64,000 bases of DNA from contig JAHKAA010000043.1 of the NCBI GenBank assembly GCA_018825965.1, positions 96,221 to 160,220 on the forward strand. Direction: 5' to 3'. This DNA is from Gammaproteobacteria bacterium (lineage in GTDB: Bacteria > Pseudomonadota > Gammaproteobacteria > Enterobacterales > Alteromonadaceae). This document shows positions 59,006 through 64,000 of the stretch, piece after piece. A model generated the notes under the pieces. The model searched no databases. It had not been told where the DNA came from and saw only the letters and a list, made by a program, of their open reading frames with translations. The stretch's first letter is position 1, and the number at the start of each line of letters is the position of its first letter. The translations under genes were made by a program, and so were the position numbers.

Positions 59006-60124
59006 TTAGGCAAATTGTGCTGTTAACTGCCGCCAGCGTTTTTGCTGCAGCTGCAGATTATGCCGTACTTCCAGCATTTGCTGTTTTAAATCAAATTCAT
59101 TGTATTGCTGCATCAGCTGTTGTTTTTTCTGCTGCAGTAATACTTTTTTCACATCGTAATACGCATGCATTTTTTCCATCAGCAATTCGTATTCATGCTC
59201 CAGGCGTTGCATCACCAGCTCTGCGTCTGGCAAATGCGATACTTTGGCTTGTGCACGTTTAAGCTGCATCTGTACTTTGGCTTTTTCGATACGATCCGGT
59301 GGGCAAACGCGTAAATTGCGGGTTAAACCCAACCAGGAACAACTTTTGATGAGCCATTTGGTTGGATCAAATTGCCACCATTTAATGCCGTTGCGGTAAT
59401 CGTATTCAAAAATGTGGTGGAAGTTATGATAACCCTCACCATAAGTTAAAAAAGCCAGTATGCCGTTATCCCGTGCGCTGTTTTGATCGGTATAAGGCTG
59501 GTTGCCCCAGATATGAGCTAAAGAGTTAATAAAAAACGTAAAATGGTGGCTCAGTACTAAACGTAAAACCCCCACACTTAATAACATGCCGATGTAGCTG
59601 TCCGTCAGCCAGCCTAAAAACAGAGGTATACCAAAGTTAGTAGCGACTGTCAGTACCAGATAGTTTTTGTGCTGCCACATCACTATTTTATTGTTCTGTA
59701 AATCGCGGGCATTGCTGTAATCCGCATAGGTATTGCTTTGATACTCACGTAACATCCAGCCGATATGGCTGAACCAAAAGCCACGTTGGGCTGAGTAGGG
59801 GTCTTTGTCGTTTTGATCGACAAACTTATGATGCACACGGTGATCAGAAGACCAGTGCAAGGCGCTGTTTTGCAAAGCAAAAGCGCCGCCTATGGCATAA
59901 AACCACTGCAGTATAGGGTGAGCGTCATAGGTTTTATGCGCCCAAAGCCTGTGGTAACCGGCTGTGATCGACATACCGCAATAACCCAGGCATAAAATAG
60001 TGGCAATAATCTCTGTCCAGCTAAAACCAACAGCTATGGCGTACCAGGGCACAAGAATGGCGGCAACAAGAAAAGTGGACGCAAACAAGATCACGTTGGT
60101 CCAGATAATAGGGGGTTTATTCAT
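59006..60124 (-). CDS. Membrane acyl-CoA delta-9-type fatty acid desaturase
   Basis: Di-iron enzyme that introduces a double bond into acyl chains in the inner membrane. The 372 residues have four membrane helices and the three histidine boxes HRLWAH near 55, HRVHHK near 92 and HNFHH near 233. The last 80 or so residues form a Gln/Lys-rich coiled coil (RIEKAKVQMQLKRAQAKV, then LLQQKKQQLMQQYNEF), which is beyond the normal core. ATG 60124 begins MNKPPIIWTN. It is divergent from fabR with an operator between them. Confidence 0.93.
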   Translation of the reverse strand: MNKPPIIWTNVILFASTFLVAAILVPWYAIAVGFSWTEIIATILCLGYCGMSITAGYHRLWAHKTYDAHPILQWFYAIGGAFALQNSALHWSSDHRVHHKFVDQNDKDPYSAQRGFWFSHIGWMLREYQSNTYADYSNARDLQNNKIVMWQHKNYLVLTVATNFGIPLFLGWLTDSYIGMLLSVGVLRLVLSHHFTFFINSLAHIWGNQPYTDQNSARDNGILAFLTYGEGYHNFHHIFEYDYRNGIKWWQFDPTKWLIKSCSWLGLTRNLRVCPPDRIEKAKVQMQLKRAQAKVSHLPDAELVMQRLEHEYELLMEKMHAYYDVKKVLLQQKKQQLMQQYNEFDLKQQMLEVRHNLQLQQKRWRQLTAQFA

Positions 60125-60137
60125 TTTAGGAACTTTA

Positions 60138-60155
60138 AGCTTACAACTGTAAGCT
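60138..60155. promoter_or_regulatory. Palindromic operator between desaturase and fabR
   Basis: AGCTTACA-AC-TGTAAGCT is a perfect palindrome of two 8-base arms with a 2-base spacer. This layout is the one bound by FabR and DesT (TetR family) at unsaturated fatty-acid genes. It lies 14-31 bases before the desaturase start and 66 bases before fabR. Confidence 0.7.
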
Positions 60156-60220
60156 AATTTAGCCGTGCAAAGTTGCAGGGTCAAGCGTTAAAATGAGGAA
60201 GTAGCAAAAAGGAGTGAGCC

Positions 60221-60838
60221 GTGACCCGCGCCCAGCAAAAAGAAAAAACCAGACGCGCCATTATAGACGCAGCTTTTCAGCAGCTTAGCGCTGACAAGGG
60301 CTACTCAAGTTTAAGCTTACGTGAAGTAGCCCGGGAAGCAGGCATTGCTCCCACTTCGTTTTACCGCCATTTTACCGATATGGATGAATTAGGTTTAACC
60401 CTGGTCGATGAAGCTGGTCTGATGCTTCGTCAGTTATTGCGCCAGGCCCGGCATCGTATCGAAAGCAATGGCAGTGTGATCCGCACCTCTATTGAAACCT
60501 TTATGGAGTTTGTCACAGGCCACAGCAACGTCTTTCGTTTGTTGTTGCGCGAACGTTCAGGCACATCTGCGGCTTTTCGCAGTGCTGTGGCCAGGGAGAT
60601 TTATCATTTTGGTGCTGAGTTAGCAGATTATCTGCGTAAAGAAACAGACTGCCCGGCTGAGCGAGCGCAAATGCAGGCAGAAGCTATGGTGATCTTAGTC
60701 TTTCATGCCGGTGCTGATGCCTTAGATGCTTCAGCAGAGCAGCGGAAACAAATCACCCAGCGCACTATTATGCAGTTACGCTGGATGGCGCACGGTGCAG
60801 CCAGTTATGGCCGTAAAACCCAGTTATCGCAAAACTAG
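60221..60838 (+). CDS. fabR: TetR family unsaturated fatty-acid repressor FabR
   Basis: Represses unsaturated fatty-acid genes in response to the saturated/unsaturated acyl balance. The 205 residues begin TRAQQKEKTRRAIIDAAFQQ, a TetR helix-turn-helix follows (LREVAREAGIAPTSFYRHFT), and the C-terminal ligand domain includes GHSNVFRLLLRERSGTSAAF. The start is GTG with AAGGAG upstream. The order sthA-fabR-trmA follows E. coli, with a desaturase inserted. It probably controls the divergent desaturase and itself. Confidence 0.94.
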   Translation: MTRAQQKEKTRRAIIDAAFQQLSADKGYSSLSLREVAREAGIAPTSFYRHFTDMDELGLTLVDEAGLMLRQLLRQARHRIESNGSVIRTSIETFMEFVTGHSNVFRLLLRERSGTSAAFRSAVAREIYHFGAELADYLRKETDCPAERAQMQAEAMVILVFHAGADALDASAEQRKQITQRTIMQLRWMAHGAASYGRKTQLSQN

Positions 60839-61929
60839 GGATTAAGTTTGCGTAACCAGACACCAGATTCAATATGATGGGTGTAGGGGAACTGATCAAA
60901 CAAAGCAAAAGCTTTGATTTCGTGGGTTTTACTCAGCTGCTGTAAGTTCTGCTCTAAAGTCACAGGATTACAGGAGATGTAAATAATATCGTTAAACTGG
61001 CTGACAAAAGCTTCAGTGGCTGGATCTAAACCAGCCCGTGGTGGGTCAACCAAAATAGTGTCCAGCTGTAACTCTGATAAATCCAATGTCTTTAATTGTT
61101 TGCCTGTGGCCATAGCCGCGCTGACATCCTCAGCCGACATCTGCAACACCTGCAAATTTGTTACCTGGTTCATTTCAATATTCAGCTGGGCTGATTTAAT
61201 AGAACTGCGGGCAATCTCAGTGGCGACGACCTGACGGAAATAAGGTGTCAGGGCCAGCGAGAAGTTGCCGTTACCACAATAAAGTTCCAGTAAGTCACCT
61301 TTGAGCTGGCTGGAAATATCACAGGCCCATTCCAGCATCTGCTGATTTACCCTGGCATTTGGCTGGGTAAAGCTGTTTTCAATTTGCTGGTAACTTAAAG
61401 TCCGGTCTTTTACCGTCAGTTTTTCAATAATATGATCGCGATGCACCAATACTTTTTGTTTACGCGAACGGCCAATAAAGTCCAGTGGCCATTGCCCTGC
61501 TAAATCAGCTTTTAATAAGGCGGCTTGTTCAGCCCAATCTTCACTCAGCGGTTTCTTATAAATAAGAGAAACCAACAGCTCGCCACTTAAACCACTCAGG
61601 TAGTCAATCTGATATAACTTGTTCCGCAGCGCTGGACGCTTTTTCAGTTCTTCCAGCAGTACAGGCATAAAGTCGGCTATTTGTTTGCAGGCAACAGGGA
61701 AGTAATCAATGCGCTGTTTTTGTTTGGTTTCAGAGTCAAACATAATGTGGAACAAATCGTCCCCTTCATGCCAGACCCGAAATTCAGCACGTTGACGGTA
61801 ATGGCTGGGTTCGGAGCTGAACAACTCTAATTCTGGCAAGGTATAGGACGCAAAAAGCTGCTGTATGCCAGCTTGCTTTTCTGCCAGTTGAGTTTCATAT
61901 AAATCCGGAAATACTTGCCCTAAAGCCAT
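60835..61929 (-). CDS. trmA: tRNA (uracil(54)-C5)-methyltransferase
   Basis: Makes ribothymidine at position 54 of tRNAs using SAM. The 364 residues show FRVWHEGDDLFHIMFD near 50, SAM motif LLELYCGNGNFSLAL near 214, DPPRAGLDP near 296 and the catalytic Cys in IIYISCNPVTLEQNL near 325. It overlaps the end of fabR by 4 bases (convergent). It has the normal place upstream of murI and an rRNA operon. Confidence 0.97.
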   Translation of the reverse strand: MALGQVFPDLYETQLAEKQAGIQQLFASYTLPELELFSSEPSHYRQRAEFRVWHEGDDLFHIMFDSETKQKQRIDYFPVACKQIADFMPVLLEELKKRPALRNKLYQIDYLSGLSGELLVSLIYKKPLSEDWAEQAALLKADLAGQWPLDFIGRSRKQKVLVHRDHIIEKLTVKDRTLSYQQIENSFTQPNARVNQQMLEWACDISSQLKGDLLELYCGNGNFSLALTPYFRQVVATEIARSSIKSAQLNIEMNQVTNLQVLQMSAEDVSAAMATGKQLKTLDLSELQLDTILVDPPRAGLDPATEAFVSQFNDIIYISCNPVTLEQNLQQLSKTHEIKAFALFDQFPYTHHIESGVWLRKLNP

Positions 61930-62098
61930 TGCCTGTCACCTGTTGTCGAAAAAGCGGCCTATTCTAAGGGCTTTTGCCTGAATGTCTATCAGCAAAAGCA
62001 GACTGCAGATAAAAGTAGCAGAGCAACTGCCTTAGCGGATGAATGTCTGGCAAAATAGCGCCAGAGCTTTTAAGACGGTTTTTTTCAGAAGATATGGC

Positions 62099-62887
62099 AT
62101 GCGCATAGGTTTTATCGACAGTGGAGTGGGTGGTCTTTCTATACTTGAGGCGGTACGTGCTTTAGTGCATGCTGACTACTTCTATATGATGGATAACAGA
62201 TACCTGCCGTATGGCACTAAGTCTGAGCTATTTATCCGCCAGCGCTTAAAGCAACTGACAGAACATCTGCTGACTCATCAGGTAGATCTCATTGTTATCG
62301 CCTGCAACACTGCGACTACTCAGGCTGTTGATTGGTTACGCCAGCAGTTTGATCTGCCTTTTGTTGGTGTAGTACCAGCGATAAAACCCGCTGCTCTATA
62401 CTGTGCCGGTGAAAAGATGGCGTTGCTTGCGACCCCGGCTACAGTCAAAGGCCACTATATACAGAAGCTGGTCGCCGATTATGCGGGTGAGAGCAAGGTG
62501 CAATTGGTCGGCAGCAGTGAACTGGTGATGCTGGCTGAGCAAAAAATCTGGGCAGATGCTGATGTGAAAGCGGAAGTGACCACAGTGATTAAAAACAGTG
62601 GCTTAACTGAGTTCGCACCGCACGCTATTATTCTGGGCTGTACTCATTTCCCGTTTTTGGCTGAAGAGATCCGTTCTGCTTTTACTGCAGCTCCGAAACT
62701 TTTTGATACAGCTGACGCAATAGCCAGACGAGTGCAGCATTTAGTAGCAGGGATCACTCCTCTATATAAAGAGAAGAGTCAGGATTGCTTTATTGCAACA
62801 CAAGAACTGACGGAACAGCAAAAACGAAGAGTCAAAGAAATGGGATTTGGCCAGCAGAGCTGCTGGCCAGATTTATATCAGAACTAG
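62099..62887 (+). CDS. murI: Glutamate racemase
   Basis: Makes D-glutamate for peptidoglycan. The 262 residues have IGFIDSGVGGLSILEA at the start, the two catalytic cysteines in VIACNTATTQ near 73 and LGCTHFPFLAEE near 183, and YLPYGTKSE. The ATG at 62099 has AGAAG upstream and matches the family start; an in-frame ATG at 62039 adds 20 unmatched residues. It precedes an rRNA operon, as in E. coli, with one gene between. Confidence 0.95.
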   Translation: MRIGFIDSGVGGLSILEAVRALVHADYFYMMDNRYLPYGTKSELFIRQRLKQLTEHLLTHQVDLIVIACNTATTQAVDWLRQQFDLPFVGVVPAIKPAALYCAGEKMALLATPATVKGHYIQKLVADYAGESKVQLVGSSELVMLAEQKIWADADVKAEVTTVIKNSGLTEFAPHAIILGCTHFPFLAEEIRSAFTAAPKLFDTADAIARRVQHLVAGITPLYKEKSQDCFIATQELTEQQKRRVKEMGFGQQSCWPDLYQN

Positions 62888-62888
62888 T

Positions 62889-63380
62889 TTATTCGTCGTT
62901 ATCGTCACCATCCTGACGTTCTTTGGCTTCACGCACTTTGAGAGTACGTTCCTGGAACGCAAAGTCATTTAACTTCTGGATCATCTTGTTGGCATCTTTT
63001 GCTGCCACTTCAACAAAACCAAAACCACGGCGACGACCCGTCTGGCGATCTTTCATCAAACGTACGTTGACGACTACACCAAACTTCTGGAACAACTCAC
63101 GCACAGCATCTTCATTTGCACGGTAAGGTAGGTTACCTACATATAAAGTGGCAGTTTCGCCGTCGTAGTTTGTTTTGGCCGCTGCAGGAGCACCAGTGCT
63201 ATCTAGTGTGGCACCTTTGACTTCTACCAGAATAGGCACCAACACACCACCCAGCACTATACCAATGGCTATTGATACAGAAGCACTTAAAGCAAGATCA
63301 GGGATTAACAATAAAAGCAGATAAACGATGATGGCTAACGCCAGAGTAAAAGGTAAGGATCGTTGTAAATTAGCTAACAT
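62889..63380 (-). CDS. Membrane-anchored RNA-recognition-motif (RRM) protein
   Basis: A 163-residue protein with two N-terminal membrane helices (LPFTLALAIIVYLLLLLIP and VSIAIGIVLGGVLVPIL), a short linker, and one RRM domain: RNP2 LYVGNLPY near 79 and RNP1 RRGFGFVEV near 117. The tail is acidic (RQDGDDNDE). It likely binds RNA at the inner face of the membrane. Soluble RRM proteins are common in gammaproteobacteria; membrane anchoring is less usual. Its stop is one base from the murI stop. Confidence 0.9.
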   Translation of the reverse strand: MLANLQRSLPFTLALAIIVYLLLLLIPDLALSASVSIAIGIVLGGVLVPILVEVKGATLDSTGAPAAAKTNYDGETATLYVGNLPYRANEDAVRELFQKFGVVVNVRLMKDRQTGRRRGFGFVEVAAKDANKMIQKLNDFAFQERTLKVREAKERQDGDDNDE

Positions 63381-63403
63381 AAAGATTTCCTAAGTAATAA
63401 AGA

Positions 63404-63448
63404 TGAAAGAGTCAGAGTAAATACATATAAATACTTAAAGCTCTTTCA
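63404..63448 (-). repeat. Inverted repeat in the leader of the RRM gene
   Basis: TGAAAGAG (63404-63411) and CTCTTTCA (63441-63448) are perfect inverted arms around a 29-base AT-rich loop, starting 24 bases upstream of the RRM gene ATG. It may fold in the mRNA leader. The bases from 63449 to about 63580 are AT-rich and otherwise unassigned. Confidence 0.4.
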
Positions 63449-63581
63449 TATTAGCGACTAGTTCTTAAGCAGCCAACTACTAAATGCATGCTTACTGATA
63501 TTGTTTTTGGAGCTATTTTGCCCATATTGACGGTTTAACCAGCAAACGATCACCAAAGCCTCAAAAAACTAAGATTTGGTA

Positions 63582-63609
63582 TTGCGCGCCGCCAAAAACT
63601 CCCTATAAT
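63582..63609 (+). promoter_or_regulatory. Predicted rRNA operon promoter P1
   Basis: TTGCGC, a 16-base spacer and the consensus TATAAT (63604-63609), followed directly by GCGCGCC. A GC-rich discriminator of this kind is the mark of stringently controlled rRNA promoters. AT-rich DNA upstream may act as an UP element. Confidence 0.75.
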
Positions 63610-63689
63610 GCGCGCCATGCCAACGGGGTGATGCGAAAGCAGCTCTGAGGTGGTTTTAAGTTGAAGTGAAAAATGATGCAAAACATCGC

Positions 63690-63717
63690 TTGACACGACG
63701 ATGAAAATCACTAAAAT
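63690..63717 (+). promoter_or_regulatory. Predicted rRNA operon promoter P2
   Basis: TTGACA (63690-63695), 16 bases, TAAAAT (63712-63717), then GGCCGCC, another GC-rich discriminator. It is about 108 bases downstream of P1. Confidence 0.78.
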
Positions 63718-63809
63718 GGCCGCCTCGCAGCGCGACCGAGTCGAAAGGCTCAAAAGTGAAGCGAAGCAGTTTAAGTGGTGAGTTTGAGAAATAAAATCAA
63801 ACTACTTGC

Positions 63810-63837
63810 TTGACACAAATTCTGGGAAGTGTAAGAT
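63810..63837 (+). promoter_or_regulatory. Predicted rRNA operon promoter P3
   Basis: TTGACA (63810-63815), 16 bases, TAAGAT (63832-63837), then ACGCCTCCC. It repeats the context of P2 (CGCTTGACAC against TGCTTGACAC) 120 bases later and is nearest to the leader elements. Confidence 0.78.
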
Positions 63838-63846
63838 ACGCCTCCC

Positions 63847-63887
63847 GCTGAACGAGGTCTTAACCGGTTCAGCACTGCTCTTTAACA
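63847..63887 (+). promoter_or_regulatory. rRNA leader antitermination region (boxB-boxA)
   Basis: GCTGAAC (63847-63853) pairs with GTTCAGC (63867-63873) as a boxB-like hairpin. TGCTCTTTAACA (63876-63887) is a full match to the boxA bound by the NusB-NusE (S10) pair in E. coli rRNA leaders. From 63888 to the right edge the leader continues; the 16S rRNA gene itself is not reached. Confidence 0.88.
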
Positions 63888-64000
63888 ATAAGCAATCAAT
63901 CATCTGTGTGGGCACTCACGGTTTAGATTCTGCAGCGAGCAATCGCACAAAGAATATATATCAGTGAAGTGACTAACAGATACTCTTTCCGAAAGGATAG

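Noticed and set aside
63888..64000. Start of the 16S rRNA gene at the right edge
   Set aside because: The conserved opening with AGAGTTTGATC is not reached; only the leader is present.
1..64000. CRISPR arrays, tRNA genes, complete insertion sequences, prophage
   Set aside because: No regular spaced repeats, cloverleaf-like sequences, multi-gene mobile units or phage structural genes were seen; the only transposase-type gene is the REP-associated one.

Overview
The window reads as ordinary chromosomal DNA from an aerobic, Gram-negative gammaproteobacterium of the Alteromonadales/Chromatiaceae kind; Rheinheimera or a close relative is my best guess. This rests on gene content and E. coli-like gene neighbourhoods (plsB-lexA, nfuA-gntX/bioH, tex-greB-ompR-envZ-pckA-hslO-hslR-yrfG-nudE, yheTU-yheS-yheV-slyX-fkpA, rsd-nudC-hemE, sthA-fabR-trmA-murI-rrn), together with a complete type II secretion operon and a caa3-type cytochrome oxidase. 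No sequence search was possible, so the genus is inference.

Layout. 1-5250: a gene cut by the left edge, a 76-residue protein with an EVE-domain protein, tesB, plsB, and lexA behind two SOS boxes. 5525-13723: the cytochrome c oxidase cluster (coxB, coxA, ctaG, coxC, DUF2909, SURF1, a divergent Sco-like protein, ctaA, ctaB, sco), covering subunits, copper delivery and heme A synthesis. 13728-14470: a REP-associated tyrosine transposase gene between two copies of a paired-REP element. 14487-25982: polysaccharide deacetylase, nfuA with a likely IscR site, an M14 peptidase, comF/gntX, bioH, a tiny flagellar-rod-like protein with a SprA-type metalloprotease, tex, an aldehyde dehydrogenase and greB. 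26283-31710: small lipoprotein, ompR-envZ, pckA, hslO and hslR. 31857-43092: gspC to gspN, one tightly packed operon for the type II secretion machine, set between hslR and yrfG.

43067-48606: yrfG, nudE, cysQ, yheU-yheT, and a Tat-exported small subunit paired with a GMC oxidoreductase. 48741-49580 is the one clearly accessory patch: a 71-residue microcin-type precursor with a double-glycine leader, followed by a small membrane protein that may give immunity, with hairpins and a possible small upstream ORF. 49588-58897: a 42-residue membrane protein, TIGR02444 protein, yheS, yheV, slyX, WD40 lipoprotein, fkpA, rsd, nudC, hemE and sthA. 59006-60838: a membrane fatty-acid desaturase divergent from fabR, with a palindromic operator between them. 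60835-64000: trmA, murI, a membrane-anchored RRM protein, then three tandem stringent-type promoters and a boxB/boxA leader of a ribosomal RNA operon whose 16S gene lies just beyond the right edge.

The most novel-looking items are the microcin-like locus, the REP transposase with its paired elements, the Sco-like protein that has lost its copper-binding histidine, a 25-codon coupled mini-ORF between gspL and gspM, and the membrane-anchored RRM protein beside the rRNA promoters. No CRISPR array, tRNA gene, complete insertion sequence or prophage was seen.
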